Below are positions 16,515 through 25,700 of a stretch of 45,328 nt of DNA, one piece after another. Position 1 is the first letter of the stretch; every line of letters starts with the position of its first letter. This DNA is from an uncultured Verrucomicrobia subdivision 3 bacterium. Its GTDB lineage: Bacteria > Verrucomicrobiota > Verrucomicrobiia > Limisphaerales > UBA8199. The position numbers were made by a program, and so were the translations under genes. The notes under the pieces are model-generated. The model saw only the letters and a list, made by a program, of their open reading frames with translations, had not been told where the DNA came from and made no database searches. Where the stretch lies: positions 1 to 45,328 of the forward strand of contig CAIWMU010000014.1 of NCBI GenBank assembly GCA_903913865.1. The letters are read 5' to 3'.

Positions 16515-17825
16515 ATGATCCTGAGGGCCCGTCTCCTCCTGCCCGTTGCAGGGCGCCCCGTTCATAACGCCTGCGTTCACATTCATCGTGGGCGGGTGGT
16601 TTCCATCATTCCATTCGGGCCCAGCCACCGTCATCGACGCGATGTGATTGATCTGGGGGAGATGGCCGTTATTCCAGGGTTGGTAAACGCCCATTGTCAT
16701 CTGGACTACACAGACATGGCCGGGCAATTCCGTCCGCCCAAAGTCTTCAGCGACTGGCTTAAGCTGATCACAGAGGCAAAGTCAGGATGGAACCTCAAAG
16801 ATTATTCCACTTCCTGGCAGCAGGGTGCCCGGATGCTTCTCCGCACCGGGACCACGACCGTGGGGGACATTGAGGCGGTGCCCCCACTGCTACCCGATGC
16901 ATGGGATACATCTTCCCTTCGCGTTGTCTCCTTTCTGGAGATGATCGCCATCTCCCCGAAATCCTCACCCGTTCAGATAGTTGACGACGCAAGAAGGCAC
17001 GCCTGCCTGCATCCCCACCGCTACTCAAGGGGAGGCATCTCCCCGCACGCCCCCTACTCCACCACCCCGGAACTCCTGAGGCTTGCCGCCGCTGCGGCAT
17101 CGACCTTCGAACTCCCCATGAGCATCCATGTCGCAGAGTCCGGCATGGAATTCGAGATGTTCATGCAGGGAAAGGGATTGATGTTTGAATGGATCAAGCG
17201 CAGCGGCCGCAGCATGTCCGATTGCGGAAACGGTTCGCCGATTCGACATCTTGAACGATGCGGCATTCTGGGGAGTCGAACGATCGCCGTGCACGCCAAC
17301 TATCTGGCTCGCGGAGATACTGCGATCCTGGCCAGGACGGGCACCCATGTGGCGCACTGCCCCCGGAGCCACCATTATTTTGGCCATGATCCGTTTCCCC
17401 TGCGGAAGCTGGCCAATGCCAGAGTCAACATATGCCTGGGAACAGACAGCCTCGCGAGCGTTTGCAAAACTGCCGGCGCGCCCCTCGAATTGAGCATGTT
17501 TGAGGAACTTCGTTCCCTACACGGCGCACACCCCGGTCTGCGGCCGGAAACGATCCTGCGAATGGCCACGATCAACGGTGCGAGAGCCCTCGGAAAGCAG
17601 GGTTCGGCGGGCCAACTCTCCGAAGGATCTTTCGCGGATCTGGTCGCGATTTCCTGGAGCGGAACTGATGCTGATTTCATGGAACATCTCGTGAATGATG
17701 CTCCAAAGCCCGCTGGCGTCATGATCGGAGGAACCTGGGTGGAGGGGGATCTTCGGAGAACCCACCCACCCACGTCTGATACCCCCGACGCCGCCCCGCC
17801 TGGGGCGATACATCCTTCCCAATGA
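16515..17825 (+). CDS. Amidohydrolase-superfamily deaminase
   Basis: A 436-residue metal-dependent hydrolase of the TrzN/MtaD/aminofutalosine-deaminase branch. Visible metal and catalytic motifs in order: NAHCHLD (about residues 58-64), SPHAPYSTTPELL, IHVAES (about 203-208), VHANYL (about 259-264), HCPRSHHYFGHDPFPLRKL and LGTDSLAS (about 308-315). The HCPRSHxYF form recalls enzymes that deaminate 6-amino-6-deoxyfutalosine in the alternative menaquinone pathway, but other aminated nucleosides or heterocycles are possible. The C-terminus (about 412-436) is Pro-rich and lies outside the conserved fold. The gene overlaps bioF by ATGA, which suggests coupled translation with the biotin genes. The substrate is not established. 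Confidence 0.8.
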   Translation: MILRARLLLPVAGRPVHNACVHIHRGRVVSIIPFGPSHRHRRDVIDLGEMAVIPGLVNAHCHLDYTDMAGQFRPPKVFSDWLKLITEAKSGWNLKDYSTSWQQGARMLLRTGTTTVGDIEAVPPLLPDAWDTSSLRVVSFLEMIAISPKSSPVQIVDDARRHACLHPHRYSRGGISPHAPYSTTPELLRLAAAAASTFELPMSIHVAESGMEFEMFMQGKGLMFEWIKRSGRSMSDCGNGSPIRHLERCGILGSRTIAVHANYLARGDTAILARTGTHVAHCPRSHHYFGHDPFPLRKLANARVNICLGTDSLASVCKTAGAPLELSMFEELRSLHGAHPGLRPETILRMATINGARALGKQGSAGQLSEGSFADLVAISWSGTDADFMEHLVNDAPKPAGVMIGGTWVEGDLRRTHPPTSDTPDAAPPGAIHPSQ

Positions 17826-19054
17826 GCCGCTTTGAAACCGAATTGGAGCGTCGGCTGGAGGATATCCGCTCCACAAACTTGTTTCGCCAACTACGCCGGA
17901 TCGACTCTCCTCAGAGCCCGGAAATTCAAGCCGATAGTCGCTCCCTGCTCAATTTCTCTTCCAATGACTATCTGGGCTTCGCGAATGAACCCGCCTTGAA
18001 GGAGGCTGCTATCCGGGCGGTTGAAAGATTCGGTGTTGGATCCGGTTCCTCGCGGCTGATTTGCGGCTCTCTGGGTCCGCACCATGATCTTGAGGATGCG
18101 ATCGCATCTTTCAAGGAACAACCGGCTGCCCTTTCCTTCTCCTCCGGCTTTGCGGCCGCCCTGGGTGCCATCGGGAGCCTTGTGACCCGGGACGATGTGG
18201 TCATTCTGGACAAACTTTCCCACGCGTGCCTGATCGATGCCGCACGCCTCTCGGGTGCCGCTCTGCGCATCTTCAACCACAATGATATGGAGGACCTCGA
18301 AAGCATCCTCCGCTGGGCACGGGATCGAGCCCGCGATAGCACGGTATTGATTGTCACCGAGTCGGTTTTCAGCATGGATGGTGATCATGCACCCCTCAAG
18401 GAAATCGTCGATCTTAAGGACAAGTATGATGCCTGGCTGATGCTGGATGAGGCGCATGCCACCGGATTATATGGAGCGAACTTGCGGGGTCTCGCTGAGG
18501 CTGCCGGGGTGGGATCACGGGTGGAAATCCAGATGGGGACACTGGGGAAGGCCCTCGGGGTCTCCGGGGGGTTCATCTGCGGTGCCCGGCCACTCATCGA
18601 TCTTCTCATCAATCGAGCACGCCCTTTCATTTTCTCGACAGCCCCTTCCCCGGCCATTTGCGCTGCGGCAACCGCCGGATTGGCCCTTCTCCAAACTGAG
18701 TTTGGCCGGAACCGGCAACGCGCCCTGTTTGAGCGTGTCGCCCAAGTCACCGCCCGCCTCCCGGCACTTGGGAAAGGCCCCCCCTGCCCCATTCTGCCCC
18801 TTGTCGTGGGGGATGAAACCAATGCCCTTGCCGCAGCATCTGCCCTCCGCGAAAGAGGACTCCTGATCCCCGCAATACGTTTCCCTGCGGTTCCCCGGAA
18901 TCAAGCCCGGCTGCGCCTCACTTTGAGTGCAACCCATAGCCAGAAGGACATCGACTCGCTTCGGGACGCCCTGATTGCACTCCAGATGGATGGAGCCCTG
19001 AACCCCGGATCGAAACCGGAAGCGGCCATCCAGACAGAGTCCAGGACCACCTGA
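17822..19054 (+). CDS. bioF: 8-amino-7-oxononanoate synthase
   Basis: A 410-residue PLP-dependent alpha-oxoamine synthase that condenses pimeloyl-ACP/CoA with L-alanine in biotin synthesis. NFSSNDYLGFA (about residues 41-51), GSGSSRLICGSLGPHHDLE, LDKLSHACLIDAARLSGA, the cofactor Asp in LMLDEAHATGLYG and the Schiff-base lysine in MGTLGKALGVSGG (about residue 242) are all present. The C-terminal domain contains the RPFIFSTAPSPA loop typical of BioF. The start ATG overlaps the amidohydrolase stop, and bioA starts one base after its stop. A ~25-residue C-terminal tail extends past the usual fold. AONS is the best fit, but the paralogues KBL, ALAS and SPT share the fold. Confidence 0.93.
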   Translation: MSRFETELERRLEDIRSTNLFRQLRRIDSPQSPEIQADSRSLLNFSSNDYLGFANEPALKEAAIRAVERFGVGSGSSRLICGSLGPHHDLEDAIASFKEQPAALSFSSGFAAALGAIGSLVTRDDVVILDKLSHACLIDAARLSGAALRIFNHNDMEDLESILRWARDRARDSTVLIVTESVFSMDGDHAPLKEIVDLKDKYDAWLMLDEAHATGLYGANLRGLAEAAGVGSRVEIQMGTLGKALGVSGGFICGARPLIDLLINRARPFIFSTAPSPAICAAATAGLALLQTEFGRNRQRALFERVAQVTARLPALGKGPPCPILPLVVGDETNALAAASALRERGLLIPAIRFPAVPRNQARLRLTLSATHSQKDIDSLRDALIALQMDGALNPGSKPEAAIQTESRTT

Positions 19055-19055
19055 A

Positions 19056-20525
19056 ATGCACCCCATCGCAAAAGCCGACCGGCTCTATGTATGGCATCCC
19101 TTCACCCAGATGCGAGACTGGGCGAAAAAGGAACCGATCATCATCGCGGGAGGAAAGGGTTCACTGCTGTTTGATATACACGGGAAGGAGTATCTTGACG
19201 CTAACTCCTCCATCTGGACCAACATCCACGGTCACAACCATCCAAAGATCAATGCCGCCATAAACCGGCAACTTCAACAAGTGGCCCACACCTCGGCTTT
19301 GGGTCTCGCCAATGTGCCCGCGTCGTTGCTCGCTGCGGAACTCGTCGATGCGGCAAACCCACCCGATCTCAACGCAAGCAGCAGAGTTTCATCCCCCGCC
19401 CTTCCGCAGGGGCACAGGCTGAAAAACCCGCTCCTTTCGAAGGTGTTTTACAGCGATGACGGGTCCACGGCTACCGAAGTGGCCCTCAAACTCGCCTACG
19501 AATTCTCCAGGCGCACCCGACCCGAGTCCAAACCCAGGTTTCTCTCGCTTTCGGGTGCCTACCATGGCGATACCATCGGCGCCGTTTCGATGGGGCACAT
19601 TGATCTGTTCCACAAGGCCTATGACGGATTGCTCTTCAAGACCGATCAGGTTCGAGCCCCCTACTGCTACCGTTGCCCCAGCAACAAGGCAGCCCCCGAG
19701 CGGGCGGACGCCCGGACATACCGGCAATGCCGGAATGAATGCCTGGATGATGTCGAAATGAAGCTTGACCGGCAGGCCAGACGCAAGACGCCCTACGCGG
19801 CATTCATGTTTGAGCCGGTGATGCAGGGAGCAGCGGGCATGATCGCACAGCCGCAGGGCTACCTGCGGCAGGTGGCGGGCATGGCCCGCAGTCATGGCAC
19901 GTTGCTGATCGCGGATGAGGTCATGACCGGGTTTGGCCGCACCGGATTCCGGGAGGGAGTTGCCCCCTCCCTTTTTGCCAGCCATCAGGAAGGGGTTCAG
20001 CCTGACTTCCTTTGCCTTGCAAAGGCGATGACAGGAGGGTATCTACCGATGGCGGCGACCCTCACAACCCGGACCGTGTTCGACCAGTTTCTCGGCAAAT
20101 ACGAGGACTTCAAAACCTTCTTTCACGGTCACAGTTTCACGGGGAATCAGTTGGGCGCTGCGGCCTCGCTTGCAAGCATGGAACTGCTTCGATCCACCCC
20201 CGTTCAAAATCGGCGGATCCAACTCCAGCGGGTGATGTCGGACGAACTAGCCTCCCTTTGGTCCCTGCCCAATGTGGGCGACATCCGTCAGGAGGGTTTG
20301 GTGGCCGGAATCGAGCTGGTTAAGGATTGGCGAACACGAACCCCATTTGATCTGTCCCAGCGGGCAGGCCTCAAGGTTTGCGAGGAGATGGCCTCTCGCG
20401 GAATCCTCACAAGACCCATCGGAAGCATTCTGGTCCTGATGCCCCCCTACTGCACCACTCCCAGTCAGCTTCGCCAGATGGTCACCGTGATGGGTGAAGC
20501 GATTCAGAAGGTCCTTAAGAGATAA
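19056..20525 (+). CDS. bioA: Adenosylmethionine-8-amino-7-oxononanoate aminotransferase
   Basis: A 489-residue class III PLP aminotransferase making 7,8-diaminopelargonic acid, the step after BioF. It has the BioA-specific WHPFTQM near the N-terminus (residues 13-19), DANSSIWTNIHGHNHP, a YHGDTIGAVSMG segment, LIADEVMTGFGRTG with the cofactor Asp, and the PLP lysine in CLAKAMTGGYLP (about 322). Two features stand out: a ~27-residue insertion around 107-133, and a Cys-bearing insertion (about 202-232; C-x2-C then C-x3-C) of the kind seen in some Bacillus/Aquifex-type BioA proteins. bioB and bioD are not in the window. Confidence 0.93.
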   Translation: MHPIAKADRLYVWHPFTQMRDWAKKEPIIIAGGKGSLLFDIHGKEYLDANSSIWTNIHGHNHPKINAAINRQLQQVAHTSALGLANVPASLLAAELVDAANPPDLNASSRVSSPALPQGHRLKNPLLSKVFYSDDGSTATEVALKLAYEFSRRTRPESKPRFLSLSGAYHGDTIGAVSMGHIDLFHKAYDGLLFKTDQVRAPYCYRCPSNKAAPERADARTYRQCRNECLDDVEMKLDRQARRKTPYAAFMFEPVMQGAAGMIAQPQGYLRQVAGMARSHGTLLIADEVMTGFGRTGFREGVAPSLFASHQEGVQPDFLCLAKAMTGGYLPMAATLTTRTVFDQFLGKYEDFKTFFHGHSFTGNQLGAAASLASMELLRSTPVQNRRIQLQRVMSDELASLWSLPNVGDIRQEGLVAGIELVKDWRTRTPFDLSQRAGLKVCEEMASRGILTRPIGSILVLMPPYCTTPSQLRQMVTVMGEAIQKVLKR

Positions 20526-20557
20526 AGTTCCCCATGCCGGGAGGGGACTCGAAAGCA

Positions 20558-21202
20558 TTATCCCGCAAGCAACCGGCCAATTTCATCATAGGAACTGACC
20601 ACATGGTGGGCATTGGCAAGCTCCTGGCCAGGATGCGTGTTGGTGATCGCGATCACAGTCATGCCGGCAGCAAGACCGGCAGCGATCCCCGGCTTTGAGT
20701 CCTCGATCACCACGCAATCCCCGGGCGCGACTCCAAGTTGGGCGGCCGTTTTCAGAAAGATATCGGGCGCCGGTTTTCCATGCGTGATGTCCGATCCACT
20801 CATGGTGGCCTTGAAAAATTGACGCAAATCCCTCAAGCCAAGCACCGCATCAACAATGCACCGCTCCGAACCTGAGGCGAGTCCCAGAACATGCGTTTGC
20901 GCAAGGGTCCTAACCAATTCATAAAGCCCTGGAAACAATGGCTCATCCCGCAGAAGGATATCCAGAACCTTCAACCGCTTCCGGACAAGCAATTCCTCCA
21001 GCGGCTGCTCCGGCTTGTTCCGGGCCACGAAATCCTTCCATAAATCGGTGTCCGTCCGCCCCACATATTCGGAGAACACGACACCATGCCGGTTGCCATA
21101 GCCGATCTCCTCGATCACCTCAAAAAAGGCACGTTCATGCCGGGGTTCGCTGTCCACAATCACTCCGTCCATGTCGAAGATCACCGCCCGAAACTTGCTC
21201 AT
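20558..21202 (-). CDS. HAD phosphatase, beta-phosphoglucomutase-like
   Basis: A 214-residue subfamily IA haloacid dehalogenase. Motif I is VIFDMDGVIVDSEPRHERAF (about residues 7-26) with the nucleophile and acid/base Asp pair. A helical cap follows, then motif II (LGLASGS), the motif III lysine in ITHGKPAPDIFLKTA, and motif IV VVIEDSKPGIAAGLAAGM. Relatives dephosphorylate or isomerise sugar phosphates, and the specific substrate cannot be read from the sequence. The open frame extends to 21379, but MSKFRAVIFDMDG fits the family and its ATG overlaps the EVE-gene stop (ATGA, 21199-21202). The two genes therefore form a coupled pair, convergent with bioA. Confidence 0.9.
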   Translation of the reverse strand: MSKFRAVIFDMDGVIVDSEPRHERAFFEVIEEIGYGNRHGVVFSEYVGRTDTDLWKDFVARNKPEQPLEELLVRKRLKVLDILLRDEPLFPGLYELVRTLAQTHVLGLASGSERCIVDAVLGLRDLRQFFKATMSGSDITHGKPAPDIFLKTAAQLGVAPGDCVVIEDSKPGIAAGLAAGMTVIAITNTHPGQELANAHHVVSSYDEIGRLLAG

Positions 21203-21612
21203 CGTCCGCCCTCCGCCACCTTCAGGACACGGTCGAACTGCGCCTTCGTCAGGGGCATCACCGATAATCTGGATTGTTTTACAAGTGGCATCTCTTTGAG
21301 CACGGCATCGGCCTTCACCTCGTCCAGAGTTACGGACCTCGAAAGCGGCCTGTTTGGCTCCAGGTCCACGCAATCCCAATCCCCTTCAGTCGCGGTCGGG
21401 TCAGGATAAGCCGTCCGACACACCTTCCCGATTCCAACGATCTCCCGACCCGTGACGCTGTGGTAATAAAGCACCAGATCGCCCTTTTTCATGGCCCGCA
21501 AGTTGTTCCGGGCCTGAAAATTGCGCACGCCAGTCCATGCCGTTCTACCGTCTATGAGGAACTGATCCCACGAATAGGCCTCCGGCTCCTGCTTGACCAT
21601 CCAAAATTGCAT
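21199..21612 (-). CDS. EVE (PUA-like) domain protein
   Basis: A 137-residue single-domain protein. MQFWMVKQEPEAYSWDQF at the start is the classic EVE opening (xWLxKSEPxxYSWDDL), followed by WTGVRNFQARNNLRAMKKGDLVLYYHS and GIGKVCRTAYPDPTA, which line the predicted binding pocket. EVE domains read modified bases in DNA or RNA and are frequent next to restriction or RNA-modification genes. Here the partner is only a HAD phosphatase, so a housekeeping nucleic-acid role is more likely than defence. The frame is open upstream to 21762, overlapping the divergent gene, but homology begins at the ATG at 21612. Confidence 0.9.
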   Translation of the reverse strand: MQFWMVKQEPEAYSWDQFLIDGRTAWTGVRNFQARNNLRAMKKGDLVLYYHSVTGREIVGIGKVCRTAYPDPTATEGDWDCVDLEPNRPLSRSVTLDEVKADAVLKEMPLVKQSRLSVMPLTKAQFDRVLKVAEGGR

Positions 21613-21704
21613 GGGCTTATTCTTGACCGGGAACGCCCCGTAGTCACGCCAGAAACCTGCTGTTTTACCTGTTCCGTCCGGCTCTTTTGGCATAGAATTT
21701 ACAC

Positions 21705-22394
21705 ATGGGTCTGGCTGAAAACTTACAAGACATTCAGGAGCGCATTCGGAACTCAGCTGCACGTGCGGGACGCGATCCCGGCACCATCACGCTAATAGCA
21801 GTTTCGAAGACACATCCCCCTGATGCCGTAGCTGAGGCCGCACGGCTGGGATTGACCGTATTCGGGGAAAGCAAAGTGCAGGAGGCCAAGGCAAAGATTC
21901 CCCTCTGCCCGGGCAGAATACGATGGCACATGCTCGGCCACCTGCAATCGAACAAATGCCGGGATGCAATCACACTCTTCGAAATGGTTCAAAGCGTGGA
22001 CATCCTCGAGCTTGCCGAAGAGCTCAACAAGAAAGCGGATCAAGCCTCCCGCACGTTACCCATCCTTTTGGAAGTGAACATCGTGGGTGAGGCCAGCAAG
22101 TTTGGCTACAAACCGGAAAAATTGCTCGCAGACCTCAACGCCATCAACAACTTGCGTCGGCTGGAGATTCACGGGTTGATGACCATTCCTCCGTGGACGC
22201 CTGTGCCGGAGAAGGTGCGCCCTGTCTTCGCGAAACTGCGTGCCCTTAAAGAGGAATGCGAACAGCTTCTGGGCGCTCCCCTCCCCCACCTCAGCATGGG
22301 AATGAGTGGCGACTTCGAAGTCGCCATTGAGGAGGGATCCACTATGGTCCGCATCGGAACCGCGTTATTTGGGGAACGGCCCAAGGCGGTCTGA
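21705..22394 (+). CDS. YggS/PROSC-family PLP homeostasis protein
   Basis: A 229-residue single-domain PLP-binding TIM barrel of the PLPHP family, which controls free pyridoxal phosphate and affects amino acid pools. The PLP lysine is K35 in IAVSKTHPPDAV. Other landmarks are FGESKVQEAKAK, RWHMLGHLQSNK, VNIVGEASKFGY, HGLMTIPP and the phosphate-binding end LSMGMSGDFEVAIEEGSTMVRIGTALFG. It has the normal length for the family. The start ATG has no clear Shine-Dalgarno sequence. It is divergent from the EVE gene with 92 bp between starts. A hairpin at 22408-22437 could end it. Confidence 0.93.
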   Translation: MGLAENLQDIQERIRNSAARAGRDPGTITLIAVSKTHPPDAVAEAARLGLTVFGESKVQEAKAKIPLCPGRIRWHMLGHLQSNKCRDAITLFEMVQSVDILELAEELNKKADQASRTLPILLEVNIVGEASKFGYKPEKLLADLNAINNLRRLEIHGLMTIPPWTPVPEKVRPVFAKLRALKEECEQLLGAPLPHLSMGMSGDFEVAIEEGSTMVRIGTALFGERPKAV

Positions 22395-22706
22395 TCCCGT
22401 CTGGATCGTCCGGGAAGCACACCTCTCATCCCGGGACTTCTCCACAAAAAACGGTAGCGGGTGGGGTGGATCATCAGCCCCAACTGCTTCGCCTCTCATC
22501 AGGGGAGCGTTCTGACTAAACTCTTCCTTCGCGACATGCGGTAGGCAACCTGCAGTCATGCCGATTTCGCCAAAAATGACAAACCTGCCATATCGGGCAA
22601 GAGAATTGCTTTAAGACCCTCAGGTTCTGTTAATCGGATCCGTTCTGCCTGCTTTTTAGGCGGAGCAGCCCAGTGGCGTCCAGAAAACGACCAACAAAAG
22701 AGACAA
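22395..22706. other. Intergenic region before the giant protein gene
   Basis: 312 bp without a supportable gene. An imperfect hairpin (GTCCGGGA 22408-22415 with TCCCGGGAC 22429-22437) just after the YggS-type gene may be a terminator, although no T-run follows. The rest must hold the promoter and leader of the 8.2-kb gene. I see no recognisable riboswitch and no reliable -35/-10 pair. Confidence 0.45.
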
Positions 22707-25700
22707 ATGAGACAACTGCTTGCCATCCTCGTAACGGCCCTTTCCCTGACCACCAGCAACGCACAGGTGTTTGTGGGCACAAATAATTCCGATACATCCA
22801 CCATCTTCAGTTTCTCAGTGGGGGCCACCGCAACCAATCTGGCGGTGACTTTGAACGGATCCAGTTCCGCCTACTCCTATCTCATGCTGAAACAGGGGAG
22901 CGCACCGACGGACACCATATATGACTACAGTTCGCAGGATGCTGGAAAGACAAACGGCATCTATCTGGAACTTCCGGAGGTAACCCCTGGCACCTATTGG
23001 GTGCGGGTGCGAACCCCCGCAGCATCACAGGTGCACGCGTTCAACCTGCTGATCGAGACCAACAAGAACAACCTGCGCACACAGAGCCGGCCCGTGAGTA
23101 AAAAGATCGATTCGCTGACCACCGGTTGGATCGCTCCCGGAACCAACCATTATTTCCGTGTGGAGTTCATGACCAACATGTTCTGGAGAATCAGCCTCGA
23201 TTCCACCAATTCCGGCGGTCCGGATCTTTTTGTGGCACGCGGACAACTGCCCACGACCACTTCAAGCCTGAAAAAAGCGATCGGCGGAACCAACGATTCG
23301 GTCGCCTTCACCGCGGCCGAGACGGCTCCCGGAGTCTATTATATTGGTGCGTTCGCGGCAGCGGGGCCGGCCACCGGACTCCGCTATAGCATGCGGATCG
23401 CTCCCGTGACCCCCATAAATATTGACTGGGATCCGGGCACGACCCACCTTGGAACCTTACTCTACTCCAACAGTTCCGGTGCTGCTGATGACTACTACTT
23501 CAGAATCACCACCGCAAATCCCTCCCTCGGCGCCTGGCGAACCGCCCTGCGTCTGTTCAATACGAATGACGCCAACCTCTACGTTAGCCGCGGACTGCTC
23601 CCAACGCCGAGTCTGGCGGATTACAAATCAGAACGGCAGGGTTCGGACGGCTTCATAATTCCCTCCACCACCGGCTTCCTCCCTAGCGAGGAGTGGTTCA
23701 TTCTTGTCCGCACCAAGACAGGATCCTCATGGTCCCTCGTCAGCGGTTCCCCATACGTTCAGGACCTGGGCACTGTGGCGGCCGATGCCTCAAGCGGGAG
23801 TGGTCCCGTGGAGATCGGCCCGGAAGGGATGCGCTATTTTAGCGCAAGCCCCACTGCTGGGATGCTCGCCTGGCGCCTCTACCTCAATGGATTGACAAAC
23901 ACCCTCTACCTAAGAACCAACAGTGTTCCGCTGCCGGCCCTGTTTAACGTAAGCCAGGCCGCCCAGATGCTCGTGGTCCCCCCCTACCTCACAGTGGGAC
24001 AATACTTCATAGGGGTAAGCGGCAATCCCCATGCCATCATCAATCTTGATTCCAGGGAACACACAGTCACAGACCTGACCTTTGGCACCTCCGCCACAGT
24101 GAACAGCAGCGGTTTCGGCTACACGACATACCGTGTGCAGGTTCCGGCCCAACAGATCTCCTGGCAGATTTATCTCCCCTCCACCAACGGCAACCCGAAT
24201 CTGGCGGTCCGGCGCAACATGGTTCCCAACGAGAACAACAATGATGGCTACTCGGAACTGGCCGCAACAAATTTGGTGGATAACATCACCCTCGTCCCCC
24301 CCATCCTGAGCGATGGCACCTTTTACCTCACCGTTTATGCCACCAATCAACTCACCACCAACGCCCACCATTTTGTCCTGCAAAATGGCCCGGCGGTGGT
24401 GACTGACATTCCATACCGCACCACCCTGACCAACAACGACCCCCTCCGCGTCGGTTGGCGCTTCTACCGGGTCACGGACATCCCCGATCAGCTTGGGAGT
24501 CTCGGCTGGGACCTCCTGCTTACAAATTCATCCCCTGGGACCCGCATTGCCCTTCGGCGAAATGCGGCACCAGGAATCTGGTCAGCCCGCAATCCCACCG
24601 TTCCACTTTTGACCTACTATGACATGCTCAGCATCGGTGACTTCCTCCAGCAACCCGCACACGAGGCGGATGTCTGGTATGTGGGCATCTACAACCCCAC
24701 AAACGCCCTGGGGAGTTTCACCCTCACGACACAGGATCTTGAAGCCCAGCCACTGACGAACGGAATCGTCGTCAACCGGACGAATGCCACTAACGCAAAA
24801 TGGGAATTCTTCAGTATTGAGTTGAAGGCGGAGGATCTCCTCCCGGGTGCATCCGGTGGTCCCGTGCTGGGATGGGACGTCCGTCTGACGAACGTGCTTT
24901 CCGGACTGCCAAGGGTGATCGTGAGGCGTGGTGGGTTTCCCACAAATCAGGTTTCCAACTTTACCACCTCCGGATCAACCTGGCCCGGCGGCGGGCAGTG
25001 GGCTGCTGCTGCGGATTGGACCCAGAGAAAGTTCTCAACCGAGGGGACAGATGAGGAAGGCCGCATGCTCGTGGTGGCTGTGAACCACCCGCTCGAGGCG
25101 GGCACATATTATGTCGGTGTCATAAACACCACCGGCACCAACATCATGTCCTACCAACTGCTGAGCCGGTGGATACGTTCCAAGGCATCGCCCCGGGAGA
25201 TTCCCGTGACCGAGCTAGCCTACAGGGGCGGCAGAGCCACGAACTCCCTTTCCGCCCGCGACTCCGCTTATTATAGCGTTGTCATCCCACCCAACTCACC
25301 AAGTTGGAAGGTGAAACTGAGCTGCACCAACGCCGAGGCCCTTCTACTGGTGTCAACAAACAGGATCCCAACGACCATGGGCGACGCCATCAAACGAATG
25401 CAGAAGCTGGAGAACGAGCATTATGTGCTGCTTCCCTCCGGCACGTCCACCTTCATCAACCCTGGAACCAACTACCTCGTCGTTGTCTCCGAAGGGCAAT
25501 CTCCAGCAGACTCGTCCCATGTCGGCACTGATACTAGCGCCTTCACGATCGAGTCCCTCGGCCCCCTACCCGAGACCGATCTCGGCTACCTGATGGGATC
25601 GAATCTGACAGTCACGGGCAGTCTCGAAGGAGGATCCTCTGCCGCATATCATTTTGAAACCCTCACAAGCACGCTGGGATTCTGGCTCACCCTTGAGGAC

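Noticed and set aside
21199-21612. EVE gene considered as part of a restriction or defence locus
   Set aside because: Neighbours are a HAD phosphatase, bioA and a YggS-type protein. No restriction, McrB or modification gene is nearby.
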